Source: Mariprofundaceae bacterium (GTDB lineage Bacteria; Pseudomonadota; Zetaproteobacteria; Mariprofundales; Mariprofundaceae). Taken from it: a stretch of DNA of 35,154 nt. The DNA is taken from positions 1 through 35,154 of the forward strand of contig JAUZQQ010000075.1 in the NCBI GenBank assembly GCA_030950905.1, written 5' to 3'. The notes under the pieces are model-generated. The model did no database searches. It had not been told where the DNA came from and worked only from the letters and a program-made list of their open reading frames with translations. Made by a program: the position numbers and the translations under genes. This document shows positions 23,243 to 32,298 of this stretch, one piece after another (within the stretch, counting starts at the first letter, position 1; every line of letters begins with the position of its first letter).

Positions 23243-24904
23243 TTACGATTCTGATTCATAATTTAATCGTGATAAGGTGGATCGTATGGGCAATATAAAC
23301 TCGGCTGTCATCGATAATGTATGCACACCCATGTTCAAAAAGAATTTTGTCCAAGCACTGTTGCTTGCCAACTCGCCACAAATTGAAACTGGGATGGCTG
23401 CATTTTTTGCCGCTTGAATGGTCAACGCTATCATCTTTTTAATGGCTGGGTTATCGGCCGTGTAGTAGGCCTTGCATGCTTCATTATTGCGGTCAGCAGC
23501 CATGGTATATTGGATTAAATCATTGCTACCAATAGAGAAAAAATCTGAAACTTGGCTTAATTTATCGGCAATCATCACGGCAGCGGGGACTTCGATCATA
23601 CACCCCAACAAAGGAAGTGTAGTTATTTCCAAATCGATGGCGAAGCGCTGCAATAATTTACGCACTGCTTCCATTTCAATCTCAGAACTGACCATGGGAA
23701 CCATGATGCTGATCGCGCCATGGCGGGAAGCTCGCAACAGTGCGCGCAATTGGGTTTTCAATACTTGAGGCCAAGTAAGCAGCAAACGTATGCCACGCAG
23801 ACCCAGCGCAGGATTTTCATGGCTCGGGCTATTGCCCGTTAATTGTTCAAACAAAAGGGGCTTATCTGCGCCAATATCCAACAAGCGAAAAACGCAGGGG
23901 CGACCTTGCATTAAATCAATAATTTTACTGTATTGCGCATACTGTTCATCTTCATCAGGGGGCGTACCTTTACGAAGGTAAATGAATTCGGTACGAAACA
24001 AACCGATACCATCTGCCCCCACAGCTTCAACAGCACTAATTTCTTCTTCAAACTCGACATTGGCCATCAACAACAAGGGGTGATTATTTTTACTGAGTGA
24101 TCGGCGATTTGAAAAACACTGTAAATCATCACGAATTACCGCCAAAGCACTGCGAAACAATGCACTATCGGACAAGTCTGATTGATTGGGGTGCAACACA
24201 TAACAGCAACGTTCAGCATCAAGGATAATATGATCGCCATCGTCTGTTTTACCAAGCAAGTCTTTGCTTCCCACCAACATGGGTAGCCCCACCCCTCTGG
24301 CAATAATCATTGCATGGGCATTGATGCCACCTTGGTCTACAATCAGCCCTGCGGCCTTCATGCGCCATAACATTACGACATGGGCGGGGCTAATATTATC
24401 CGTCACAAAGACAGTAGGTTCCACAGAAGTATTGATTACGGCAAGTGAAATACCGTCATTTTTCGGCGCGAGTTTTTGCAATACACGTTGCCCAATATGC
24501 CAAATGTCTTGAAATCGATCCCGAAAATATTGTTCTTGCATCGCTGTAAATAATTTTTTTACACCCATTAAATGCTTGCGCATCGCCCACTCAGCATTGA
24601 TGCATTCATTTTTAATGCATTGCCGCACGCGCCCAATAAATTCAGGGTCTTGCAGAATCAGGCGATGGGTTTCCAGTATGGCAGCAACTTCATGGTGGCC
24701 ACTGGCGTGGACTTGTTGCGACTCCAGTTGCAAGTCTTGTAGGGACTCGGCAACAGCGGTATCTAGGCGCAGTTGCTCATCGGCAACAGCATCAGGTAAT
24801 AGGTGACGCTCTTCAACAGGAATTTCTCCTGAAGCTAAAATTTGTACGCGGCCAATGACTACCCCAGAACTGGAAGCTGCTGCTGCCCCTTGATAACGAA
24901 GCAT
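23243..24904 (-). CDS. ptsI: PTS enzyme I (phosphoenolpyruvate-protein phosphotransferase)
   Basis: A 553-residue cytoplasmic enzyme that autophosphorylates with phosphoenolpyruvate and passes phosphate to HPr. It begins MLRYQGAAAASSSGVVIGRV. The swivel-domain active site reads QGGINAHAMIIARG (active His in AHA; usually GG.tsHtaI.AR), followed by DGIGLFRTEFIYL, RLLDIGADKPL, NPALGLRGIR, GCMIEVPAA, FFSIGSNDLIQYTMAADR and VSICGELASNS (catalytic Cys). Lys in DKP, Arg in FRTE and the PEP-binding residues are visible. ATG 24904 is chosen to match the family N-terminus; it is 4 bases past the HPr stop. It forms one operon with HPr and the EIIA gene. Confidence 0.96.
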   Translation of the reverse strand: MLRYQGAAAASSSGVVIGRVQILASGEIPVEERHLLPDAVADEQLRLDTAVAESLQDLQLESQQVHASGHHEVAAILETHRLILQDPEFIGRVRQCIKNECINAEWAMRKHLMGVKKLFTAMQEQYFRDRFQDIWHIGQRVLQKLAPKNDGISLAVINTSVEPTVFVTDNISPAHVVMLWRMKAAGLIVDQGGINAHAMIIARGVGLPMLVGSKDLLGKTDDGDHIILDAERCCYVLHPNQSDLSDSALFRSALAVIRDDLQCFSNRRSLSKNNHPLLLMANVEFEEEISAVEAVGADGIGLFRTEFIYLRKGTPPDEDEQYAQYSKIIDLMQGRPCVFRLLDIGADKPLLFEQLTGNSPSHENPALGLRGIRLLLTWPQVLKTQLRALLRASRHGAISIMVPMVSSEIEMEAVRKLLQRFAIDLEITTLPLLGCMIEVPAAVMIADKLSQVSDFFSIGSNDLIQYTMAADRNNEACKAYYTADNPAIKKMIALTIQAAKNAAIPVSICGELASNSAWTKFFLNMGVHTLSMTAEFILPIRSTLSRLNYESES

Positions 24905-24908
24905 GCAA

Positions 24909-25178
24909 TTAACCACCTTCGCCAAAACAATCGTCAACCAAGGCGATCAAGGCGATCAAGGCACGGTCAGCATCAATGCCCTCGGTGCGCAATAGCAGTA
25001 CAGTACCTTGTGAGGCTGCAAGCAACAAAACCCCCATAATGCTTTTACCGTTTACTTCCATATCATCCCTGCGGACAAAAACCTCGCTGCGAAAGCTTGC
25101 TGCTGTTTTAACAAACAATGCAGAAGCCCGCGCATGCAAGCCCAAACGATTTTGAATGGCTATTTCTTGTTCAGCCAT
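24909..25178 (-). CDS. ptsH: HPr-like phosphocarrier protein
   Basis: An 89-residue HPr. It has NRLGLHARASALFVK with the phosphorylated His15 and MEVNGKSIMGVLLLAAS with Ser46, the site used by HprK in regulatory systems. The C-terminus repeats ALIALIALV, encoded by a 9-base tandem (GGCGATCAA near 24942-24962). It takes phosphate from enzyme I and gives it to the EIIA encoded next door; no sugar-specific EIIB/EIIC genes are in the window, which suggests a regulatory PTS. Its start overlaps the EIIA stop by a few bases. Confidence 0.95.
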   Translation of the reverse strand: MAEQEIAIQNRLGLHARASALFVKTAASFRSEVFVRRDDMEVNGKSIMGVLLLAASQGTVLLLRTEGIDADRALIALIALVDDCFGEGG

Positions 25179-25596
25179 GAACAGAACCGTCTGGGGTGGC
25201 TGTCATAAATTCAGATGTTACACACATGTACTGCTTGCCCGTGGCGACCACATCTTTTGCAAATACTTTCACATCTTTTGCTGTTGCACGTTCGGATACT
25301 GCTTTGATCAATGTTGGAATATTAAAACCAGAGATAACCTCACAACGATCATCCGTCGCTGAGGACTGTGCGATATTACACGGTGTGCCGCCCAGCATAT
25401 CAGCAAAAACCAGCACCCCAACATCAGTCGTGCATTGTTTAATAGCCAATTTCATTCGTGCCAAAGAGTTGTCAATATCATCAGAGTTCTCAACATCAAT
25501 AGCAATTAAAAAAGATTGTTCGCCAAGTACATGCTCAACGGTCTTTTTTGACTCACTGGCAACCCTTGCATGCGCAATCAACACAATACCAATCAT
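25171..25596 (-). CDS. PTS EIIA component, mannose-family type
   Basis: A 141-residue EIIA of the mannose/fructose-sorbose fold. IGIVLIAHARVASES contains the phosphorylated His (AHARV, usually SHG), VGVLVFADMLGGTPCNIAQS is the conserved D.fGgTP.N motif, and EVISGFNIPTLIKAVS matches VISGvNLPML. ATG 25596 is favoured because GGAGTGGGT precedes it; a GTG at 25602 is two codons upstream. In alpha-, beta- and deltaproteobacteria this EIIA-HPr-EI trio usually follows hprK and rapZ. Here a restriction-modification gene lies upstream instead. It probably acts as a regulatory phosphorylation sink. Confidence 0.92.
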   Translation of the reverse strand: MIGIVLIAHARVASESKKTVEHVLGEQSFLIAIDVENSDDIDNSLARMKLAIKQCTTDVGVLVFADMLGGTPCNIAQSSATDDRCEVISGFNIPTLIKAVSERATAKDVKVFAKDVVATGKQYMCVTSEFMTATPDGSVHG

Positions 25597-25645
25597 ACCC
25601 ACTCCAGAAAACTACAATTAATTCGATTCCAATTTCTATGTGTTT

Positions 25646-27217
25646 TTAAAACCTGAGCTGCATATTAAGTTTAAAATAAATTTTCCCATCATTTTCTAAA
25701 ATTAGATTCCCAAATCTGTGCCTGCTTGTTGAGGGGGTATCAAATTTAATATTTTCAAACAAATAATTTTCTAATGACTTCTTATCTATAATATGAAACC
25801 CTACTTGTTCTCCTGTTTCTTTAACGACTATAACCCCATTTGACACATAACCTCCATCCCATTTTTTACCCGCGAAAAAGCCCAACAATATTGCAATTAA
25901 TAAGCGTTTTACTTTTACTTTCAATGTGATTAAATCAGTGTCAAAGGTGTTTATATTGTTAAAAACATTTTCTAAATTATCACTTATAGCGTTGGTTCTG
26001 TTTAGGTAAAACTCCAGCAACATGGTAGATATTATTTTTGGAATCAAACTATCCACCATGGAAAGGTTGTATTCCATTGATTCAGTTTCAATTTTACTAA
26101 ATTTAAAATCACCGCCTAGACTATGGATTTTTTCTATTCTATCTTTTAATTTTGTTCTGGTGTTAATTGAATTTACAAGGTCTATTGCATGGGGGCTTAA
26201 ATGTAAAATCTCAAAAATAAAATTGGTATTTCCTGATGCATTAAGCAAAGTAGGTTTGCTGCCTAAATATGATTTTATTCCAAACCCTTCATCTTCTTTT
26301 GATATTTGATTGTTGTTTATACTTAAAGAAATATCTGGTTTTAGTGTTTTTAAATGGGCAATCATAACCTTGGCACACGCTTTAACCGCATCAATCGCAA
26401 CACTATTGCCCAATTGTTTCATTGCTTGTGTATTTGCAACAGGAAATTCAAAACTTTCAGGGAAGCCTTGCATTTTTCTTGCTTGCTCTGGCATTATTTT
26501 TTTAACTTCGCCATCAACGAGGTAGGAATCCCAGTTTCGGCGGTCATTGATATTTGAACCTCGCCCGCCAACCCTCAACGTGAATCCAACTTCTCTGGAA
26601 CACTCGCCGTTCCAAACATCAGACATATTAAATTTCAATGGGATTTTAGGAGGAAAAGAGAAATTAGATAGTATACTCTCATTTTTAAATCCTATCATAA
26701 ATATTCGTGGTCTTAGTTGTGGCAAGCCATAATCAATCGCTTTCACTACTTTATAATGAAAACTGTAACCCAATTCGTTTTCAATAATCTCCCGAATCAC
26801 TTTGAAGGTTTTACCATTATCGTGATTGATGATACCTCTTACATTTTCTAGGAAAAAAGCTTTAGGCTTCTTTGCTTCTAATATATCAACAATATTAAAA
26901 AATAAATTACCTCTTTCTGATTTATGTGTATCATCAAATCCCCTTTTGTGACCTGCTTGACTGAATGGTTGGCACGGAAAACCTGCGCACAAAACATCAA
27001 AATCAGGCAAGTCTATAGGGTTTATTTTTCTTATATCATCATTAAACATGCCACCATTAAACAAGTTAGCATTGGATGCTTTAAAATTATGTTCGTATGT
27101 TTTTCTGGCAAAAGGATCTATTTCGGAAGCAAAAACACATTGCCCACCCAATGATTCCATTGCAATGTGGAATCCACCAATACCCGCAAATAAATCTATA
27201 AAGTTAAAATCACTCAC
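25646..27217 (-). CDS. Fused C5-cytosine methyltransferase and HpaII-family restriction endonuclease
   Basis: A single 523-residue frame. Residues 1-285 are a complete C5 methyltransferase: motif I FIDLFAGIGGF (6-16), motif IV GFPCQPFSQ with catalytic Cys (79-87), motif VI ENVRG (124-128), motif VIII QLRPR (167-171), a short target-recognition segment with TLRVGGRGS and DRRNWDSYL (213-232), motif IX around MQGFPESF (249-256) and motif X QLGNSV (268-273). From about 290 the sequence matches the HpaII endonuclease family: PD at 294-295, GFGIKSYLGSKPTLLNAS (311-328), RTKLKDRIEKI, KKWDGGYVSNGVIVV and the tail STSRHRFGNL with YFKLNMQLRF. The PD...IK spacing suits a PD-(D/E)XK nuclease site. Together they would protect and cut the same site, probably CCGG by analogy. 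Start is GTG 27217 with a weak ribosome site. The gene looks AT-richer than its neighbours. Confidence 0.88.
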   Translation of the reverse strand: MSDFNFIDLFAGIGGFHIAMESLGGQCVFASEIDPFARKTYEHNFKASNANLFNGGMFNDDIRKINPIDLPDFDVLCAGFPCQPFSQAGHKRGFDDTHKSERGNLFFNIVDILEAKKPKAFFLENVRGIINHDNGKTFKVIREIIENELGYSFHYKVVKAIDYGLPQLRPRIFMIGFKNESILSNFSFPPKIPLKFNMSDVWNGECSREVGFTLRVGGRGSNINDRRNWDSYLVDGEVKKIMPEQARKMQGFPESFEFPVANTQAMKQLGNSVAIDAVKACAKVMIAHLKTLKPDISLSINNNQISKEDEGFGIKSYLGSKPTLLNASGNTNFIFEILHLSPHAIDLVNSINTRTKLKDRIEKIHSLGGDFKFSKIETESMEYNLSMVDSLIPKIISTMLLEFYLNRTNAISDNLENVFNNINTFDTDLITLKVKVKRLLIAILLGFFAGKKWDGGYVSNGVIVVKETGEQVGFHIIDKKSLENYLFENIKFDTPSTSRHRFGNLILENDGKIYFKLNMQLRF

Positions 27218-27248
27218 GTTTTAATAGCAGCATGTTCAACTCGATTAT

Positions 27249-27479
27249 TTATTGATTCATTCCTGCTGTCCAATGGTCTAATATTTTAGAAAATGGCCGA
27301 AACAGCAATGGTGAAAGTATCAGCAGTAGCAATGGCACGCCCCATGCAATTTCTTTCTCGCCCTTGCTAAACATTGCGATATTATTAACACCAAAACCAG
27401 TCTGGATAAGCGCCATCCAAAGAAAGAACAAACCAAGAAAACAAAACCCAAACAAAGCAACTTTAACAAATGTAGGCAT
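27249..27479 (-). CDS. Small hypothetical membrane protein
   Basis: A 76-residue protein from ATG 27479 (AAAGGAG placed six bases upstream; another ATG at 27485 abuts that site). Two hydrophobic segments (about 4-27 and 47-61) flank a short polar loop GVNNIAMFSKGEKEIAWG, so it is probably an inner-membrane hairpin protein. I do not recognise a family. It lies between recQ and the restriction-modification gene, in the same direction, and could be part of either unit. Confidence 0.55.
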   Translation of the reverse strand: MPTFVKVALFGFCFLGLFFLWMALIQTGFGVNNIAMFSKGEKEIAWGVPLLLLILSPLLFRPFSKILDHWTAGMNQ

Positions 27480-27508
27480 CAACATCTCCTTTAAATATAC
27501 AAGATTAT

Positions 27509-29359
27509 TTAACCACTGGCTGGATCTTCTTGCATAGAATCAGACACTCTATGGTATGCTTGAATTTCATCAATAAACACCTGCCCATAGCGTTCTAACT
27601 TTTGCTCGCCAACGCCTGATATTTTTCGCATATCGAGCAGATTATCAGGCAATGCAGCAACAATTAATTTAAGAGTACGGTCATGAAAGATAAAAAATGG
27701 CGGGACTTCTTGTTCTTTGGCAAGATGCAAGCGAAGGTGGCGCAGACGTTCAAACAGCGTTTGATCAATTGGGGTTGTATCCACCGTTGATGATCGTGTT
27801 TGTGCTGTTTGTTTGCTTTTCTTGCTCGGTGGTTTTTGTTGCTTGCTTAGCGCGATACTCGTCTCGCCACGCAATAAGGCACGACTATTTCCTGCCAATT
27901 TAAGTGCGCCACCCGCGTCCATATCCACACGTAAATAACCTTCTGCAAGCAATTGGCGAAAAATCGTGCGCCATTCGCTTGCAGCGTATTCACAGCCAAT
28001 GCCAAAGGTGGAAATGGTATCGTGGTGATTGCGCATCATGCGCGCGTCATGTTTGCCCAGCAATACTTGGGTGATATATTGTACGCCAAAATTTTGCCCC
28101 GTGCGGTAAACGCAGGCCAATGCCTTTTGTGCGGCCTCTGTACCATTCCATGTTTGGGGTGGGTTTAAGCAATTATCACAGTTTCCGCATGCTTGTTTTT
28201 GTTGTTCACCAAAATAATCCAACAAGGCTTGGCGACGACAACCGGGCATCTCACACAAACCAATCATGGCTTGAAGTTTTTGATGCATGACCCGTTTGTG
28301 GGATTCTTCAGCATCGGACTGTTCCAACATATTCCGTTGCAATACCACATCGCGCATGGTGTAAGCGAGCCATGCATTGGCAGGCTCGCCATCACGCCCA
28401 GCACGGCCTGTTTCTTGGTAATAGGCCTCGATGTTTTTGGGCAAGCTAAGGTGCGCCACAAAACGTACGTTGGGTTTATCAATGCCCATGCCAAAAGCGA
28501 TGGTTGCCACAATAACCACACCTTCTTCACGTAAAAAACGCTGCTGGTGTAACTGCCGCTGCTTGGTGGGTAAACCTGCATGGTAAGGCAGGGCTTGTTT
28601 AGCGCGCCCTTGCAACCAAATTGCTGTTTCTTCGACTTGCTTGCGTGACAAACAATAAATGATGCCAGCATCATGGGCATGATGCTCTTTAATAAAACGC
28701 CATAATTGTTCGCGGTTGTTGCCACCTTGATGAATAATATAACGAATATTAGGGCGATCAAAACTATTGATAAATACTTTGGCATCATCCAATGCCAATT
28801 GTGCAATAATTTCTTGTCGCGTACGCAAATCTGCGGTAGCCGTTAAGGCAATACGCGGCACATCGGGATAGCGTTGATGCAATACCGCCAATTGCTGGTA
28901 TTCAGGGCGAAAATCGTGGCCCCATTGCGATACACAGTGCGCTTCATCAATCGCAAACAAAACAGGCAAATGCTCGTCCATCATGGATAACATGCTTTCC
29001 ATCAATAAACGCTCTGGTGCAACATAGAGTAAATCCAATTGCCCTTGACGGTATTGTTGCATTACTTGGTTACGCGCATAGTTTGGTAATGAAGAATTTA
29101 AAAAAGCAGCACGAATGCCCAATTGCTGCAAGGCATCGACCTGATTTTGCATCAAGGCAATCAAAGGTGAGACAACAATCCCTGTGCCTTTACACAATAG
29201 CGGAGGAATCTGATAACACAATGATTTTCCACCACCCGTTGGCATCAATACCAATGCATCCTTGCCATTTAATAATGTGGCAATAATTTCATCTTGTTGA
29301 TGGCGGAATGTGGCGTAACCAAATGTGCGTTGCAATACCGCTGTGGCTTCTTCCAACAT
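27509..29359 (-). CDS. recQ: ATP-dependent DNA helicase RecQ
   Basis: A 616-residue 3'-5' helicase of the RecF pathway. The helicase core has [15 protein letters not shown], Walker [35 protein letters not shown] (DEAH and aromatic-rich loop), [35 protein letters not shown] and [13 protein letters not shown]. It continues with the RQC zinc cysteines ([24 protein letters not shown]), a winged helix and a C-terminal HRDC domain (about 525-600, [36 protein letters not shown]). ATG 29359 overlaps the TatD stop; the longer frame to 29401 is not needed. Full-length and intact. Confidence 0.96.
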   Translation of the reverse strand: MLEEATAVLQRTFGYATFRHQQDEIIATLLNGKDALVLMPTGGGKSLCYQIPPLLCKGTGIVVSPLIALMQNQVDALQQLGIRAAFLNSSLPNYARNQVMQQYRQGQLDLLYVAPERLLMESMLSMMDEHLPVLFAIDEAHCVSQWGHDFRPEYQQLAVLHQRYPDVPRIALTATADLRTRQEIIAQLALDDAKVFINSFDRPNIRYIIHQGGNNREQLWRFIKEHHAHDAGIIYCLSRKQVEETAIWLQGRAKQALPYHAGLPTKQRQLHQQRFLREEGVVIVATIAFGMGIDKPNVRFVAHLSLPKNIEAYYQETGRAGRDGEPANAWLAYTMRDVVLQRNMLEQSDAEESHKRVMHQKLQAMIGLCEMPGCRRQALLDYFGEQQKQACGNCDNCLNPPQTWNGTEAAQKALACVYRTGQNFGVQYITQVLLGKHDARMMRNHHDTISTFGIGCEYAASEWRTIFRQLLAEGYLRVDMDAGGALKLAGNSRALLRGETSIALSKQQKPPSKKSKQTAQTRSSTVDTTPIDQTLFERLRHLRLHLAKEQEVPPFFIFHDRTLKLIVAALPDNLLDMRKISGVGEQKLERYGQVFIDEIQAYHRVSDSMQEDPASG

Positions 29360-30141
29360 TAATCGTTTAATCCAAAGCGTTGCATGGCATTGGCTGTGCA
29401 CTGCGTTGCCAATTCCGTCAGCGAAACACCACGAAGCTTGGCCAAGCAGACTGCCACATCACGCACAAAAGCTGGCTCGTTGCGCGCGCCACGGTGCGGC
29501 ACAGGTGCTAAAAAGGGTGCATCCGTTTCCACCAACAACCGCTCAGCAGGAACGCTTGATGCCACGGCACGCAAAGCATCATTGCGTTTGTACGTTACGT
29601 TGCCAGAAAAAGATATATCCATCCCCAAAGCAAGTGCCCGCTCAGCATAGGTCAAGGTAGAAGAGAAACAATGCATAATGCCATCAATTTTGCCATTTTT
29701 AGCCATACTTTCAAGCATATGCATGCATGGTTCATCGGCATCCCGCATATGAATAATAAGCGGCAAGTCCAAATCTTGAGCCACTTGAATATGCAGTTTG
29801 AAACGTGCACGTTGCACGTCAGGGGCAACATGATGACGAAAAAAATCCATGCCTGTTTCACCTATCGCACGGCATCGAGGGTGATCAGCGTATTGCATTA
29901 ACAGTGCGGCATCAGGCTCTGTATCGGGTGCATGGTTGGGATGAACACCGACCGAAAAACAAAAACCAGCATCAGACTCAGCCAAGGCACGAATCCTTGG
30001 CACATGGGATAATTCTGTGGATACCAGCATGGCACGGTTCACACCTGCTTGCTGCATCCGCTGCCGTACAGCATCACGATCTTGATCAAAATGAGGGAAA
30101 TCTAAATGACAATGAGAGTCAAACAATGCAATGGCAGGCAT
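29359..30141 (-). CDS. tatD: TatD family metal-dependent hydrolase
   Basis: A 260-residue TIM-barrel hydrolase. Metal and catalytic residues are seen in [49 protein letters not shown]-type segment ([13 protein letters not shown]), [35 protein letters not shown] and [10 protein letters not shown]. The canonical GLD of the second motif is GMD here. TatD/YcfH enzymes act as DNases or on D-aminoacyl-tRNA; the substrate of this one is not evident. It is translationally coupled to recQ. Upstream is a 61-base gap from prs. Confidence 0.94.
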   Translation of the reverse strand: MPAIALFDSHCHLDFPHFDQDRDAVRQRMQQAGVNRAMLVSTELSHVPRIRALAESDAGFCFSVGVHPNHAPDTEPDAALLMQYADHPRCRAIGETGMDFFRHHVAPDVQRARFKLHIQVAQDLDLPLIIHMRDADEPCMHMLESMAKNGKIDGIMHCFSSTLTYAERALALGMDISFSGNVTYKRNDALRAVASSVPAERLLVETDAPFLAPVPHRGARNEPAFVRDVAVCLAKLRGVSLTELATQCTANAMQRFGLND

Positions 30142-30202
30142 TTGATATATCCTAAATTATAGTCGTTGACTTATAACGCCTAATAAACAAAAACTAAAAA
30201 AG

Positions 30203-31162
30203 CTAAATAGTATAAAGACTGCTGATCGAACGATCATCAGAGATTCGACTTATGGCATCGGCAAACATCGGCGCAATAGAAAGTTGGCGTATTTTTTGAC
30301 AATCTTGCGCGGACTTCGATTGTTGAATGCTGTCAGTAATAACCAACTCATGCAATACAGATAAATTAATATTTTCCACAGCCGCGCCAGAAAGAACACC
30401 ATGGGTAACATAAGCACTAACCTTGGATGCACCATGATCCATCAACGCTTCTGCTGCATTGCATAGTGTTCCTGCGGTATCAACAATATCATCGACCATG
30501 ATGCAATGACGATCACGCACGTCACCCACGATATTCATGACCTTGGCAACATTTGGTGCTGGGCGACGTTTGTCGACAATGGCAATTTCAACACCCAATG
30601 GTTTTGCCAATGCACGCGAACGAACCACACCACCAACATCAGGTGAGACCACCATCACCTCACGTTGCACATCTTGATTGATGCGCCGAATATCTTCAAC
30701 AAACAAGGATGTCGCAAAAATATTATCCACAGGAATATCAAAAAACCCTTGAATTTGCGTAGCATGCAAATCCATCGTTAGCACCCGTGTTGCACCCGCC
30801 ACTTGCAACAAATCAGCCACCAATTTGGCCGAGATAGGCGTGCGACTGGCAGATTTTCGGTCTTGTCTGGCATAACCAAAATAGGGAATAACAGCGCAAA
30901 TATGACGCGCTGACGCACGTTTTGCCGCATCCATGGCAATTAAAACTTCCATCAGGTTTGCATTGGCTGGTTTGCATGTGCTTTGTATAAAAAAAACATC
31001 CAAACCACGAATAGATTCCATGTATTGCAGATAAATCTCACCATCAGCAAAGCGTTGAATATTCATCTCACCCATCGGCATACCCGTGTTTTTAATGATT
31101 GACTCAGTCAGCGGGAGATTGGACGTGCCAGAAAACAAACGCATTTTCGGGTTAAGGGTCAT
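30203..31162 (-). CDS. prs: Ribose-phosphate pyrophosphokinase
   Basis: A 319-residue synthetase making PRPP from ribose 5-phosphate and ATP, the precursor for purines, pyrimidines, histidine, tryptophan and NAD. Sequence shows MRLFSGTSNLPL, RFADGEIYLQYMESIRG, FIQSTCKPAN, PYFGYARQDRKSASRTPISAKLVADLL, TMDLHATQIQGFFDIPVDNI, VSPDVGGVVRSRALA, IVDKRRPAPN, and the PRPP-binding CIMVDDIVDTAGT. AAAGGAACACCC precedes the ATG. It lies about 140 bases downstream of tRNA-Gln, and no terminator is seen between them. Confidence 0.97.
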   Translation of the reverse strand: MTLNPKMRLFSGTSNLPLTESIIKNTGMPMGEMNIQRFADGEIYLQYMESIRGLDVFFIQSTCKPANANLMEVLIAMDAAKRASARHICAVIPYFGYARQDRKSASRTPISAKLVADLLQVAGATRVLTMDLHATQIQGFFDIPVDNIFATSLFVEDIRRINQDVQREVMVVSPDVGGVVRSRALAKPLGVEIAIVDKRRPAPNVAKVMNIVGDVRDRHCIMVDDIVDTAGTLCNAAEALMDHGASKVSAYVTHGVLSGAAVENINLSVLHELVITDSIQQSKSAQDCQKIRQLSIAPMFADAISRISDDRSISSLYTI

Positions 31163-31301
31163 GGGTGTTCCTTTGGGAAGGCATTATGCTTCCTGAACTG
31201 TTTAAACGGATTGAAAAAAATAGAGATGTATGGTGCAATACGATGAATAAATGGAGGTGAAAAAGTGTTGATCGAACGACAAACTCACCCCAAGAGAATT
31301 T

Positions 31302-31376
31302 TGGCTGGGGCGGCAGGGTTCGAACCTGCGCATGACGGGATCAAAACCCGTTGCCTTACCACTTGGCTACGCCCCA
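31302..31376 (-). tRNA. tRNA-Gln (anticodon UUG)
   Basis: Read on the minus strand: acceptor TGGGGCG with CGCCCCA, discriminator G and encoded CCA (31302-31304). Anticodon stem ACGGG/CCCGT encloses loop TTTTGAT with anticodon TTG (plus strand 31342-31344). T-loop is AGGTTCGAACCCT. The 5' end lies only 3 bases after the ispE stop on the same strand, so it may be processed from the ispE transcript. Confidence 0.97.
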
Positions 31377-31379
31377 TTG

Positions 31380-32282
31380 TTAAATATGATCTAAGTGTTC
31401 ATGTTTTGTGATTAGATAATGCAAGGGATGCTCATCCAATAAACGTCCAACATGTGTCCAGCATGGGTTATCAAGTGTTTTCATTTGATTTGCCAATCGT
31501 TTTGCTTCGTTTTTATGATTGCACAATGCAATACAACAAGAGCCACTACCACTCATCCATACCGTATCAGAAACACGTCGCAGATGGCGCAGCAATTGCC
31601 CAACTTCTGGCAACAAAGAACATGCAGACGATTCTAACATATTTGTCCCAAAAAACGCGCCCTGTAACGAAGCGGCGCGCAAGCTAGCGAGCATTGTTTG
31701 AGCCGTCAATCCATCATGGCGATCAAAGTATTCAAACACGATTTTTGTAGAAAGTCCCATGCTAGGACGTACAAGGCATAATGCTTTATCTGGCAAGGGG
31801 TTGGGGTTCATTTGAAGTTGCTCTCCCACCCCACTTGCATAACTACTTTTTCCAAATAAAAAACAAGGAATATCTGCGCCCCAAGGCGTTGCAAAGGCAA
31901 TAAGATCTCCCAAACTGATACTTAGGTTCCATATTTTACAGGCTGCCAGCAAGGCTGTTGCTGCATCAGAAGAGCCACCACCCAAACCCGCTTGCTCTGG
32001 AATCTTTTTATCAATGTACACATCCAAACCTGTTGCAATACCACAGTGTTGGCGCAAAGCCTGCAATACACGGTAAACAATATTATACTCACCATTCAAT
32101 GCAGTATTGGAGCAGTGTACGCGCAATGCATGGCAAGGTAGCACATGAACAGTGTCATAAACATCAACGTAAGCAAAACTCGTATCCAATGTATGGCGAC
32201 CATCATCAAGGACACCCGTCACCCATAAGTGCATGTTTATTTTTGCTGGTGCAGGCAACAACCAAGCATTTTTTTTATTCAT
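31380..32282 (-). CDS. ispE: 4-diphosphocytidyl-2-C-methyl-D-erythritol kinase
   Basis: A 300-residue GHMP kinase of the MEP isoprenoid pathway, which phosphorylates CDP-methylerythritol. It begins LLPAPAKINMHLWVTGVLDDGRH (PaKINL.L.v.g.r.DGyH, here a slight variant), has the ATP motif PEQAGLGGGSSDAATAL (95-111), WGADIPCFLFGKSSYASGVGEQL, and MSGSGSCCIAL near the C-terminus (GSG.CvfA). Complete. It ends 3 bases before tRNA-Gln; this order, ispE then tRNA-Gln then prs, is familiar from other proteobacteria. It starts 16 bases after gloB. Confidence 0.95.
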   Translation of the reverse strand: MNKKNAWLLPAPAKINMHLWVTGVLDDGRHTLDTSFAYVDVYDTVHVLPCHALRVHCSNTALNGEYNIVYRVLQALRQHCGIATGLDVYIDKKIPEQAGLGGGSSDAATALLAACKIWNLSISLGDLIAFATPWGADIPCFLFGKSSYASGVGEQLQMNPNPLPDKALCLVRPSMGLSTKIVFEYFDRHDGLTAQTMLASLRAASLQGAFFGTNMLESSACSLLPEVGQLLRHLRRVSDTVWMSGSGSCCIALCNHKNEAKRLANQMKTLDNPCWTHVGRLLDEHPLHYLITKHEHLDHI

Positions 32283-32298
32283 CAGAAAGGTTTATCCA

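Noticed and set aside
24942-24964. Short direct repeats suggesting a CRISPR or VNTR
   Set aside because: Only two and a half copies of a 9-base unit inside ptsH; it encodes ALIALIALV in a helix and is not a spaced array. No CRISPR array was found in the window.
28264-28806. 180-codon minus-strand frame overlapping recQ in another frame
   Set aside because: Shadow of recQ; no motif, and recQ is intact through this region.
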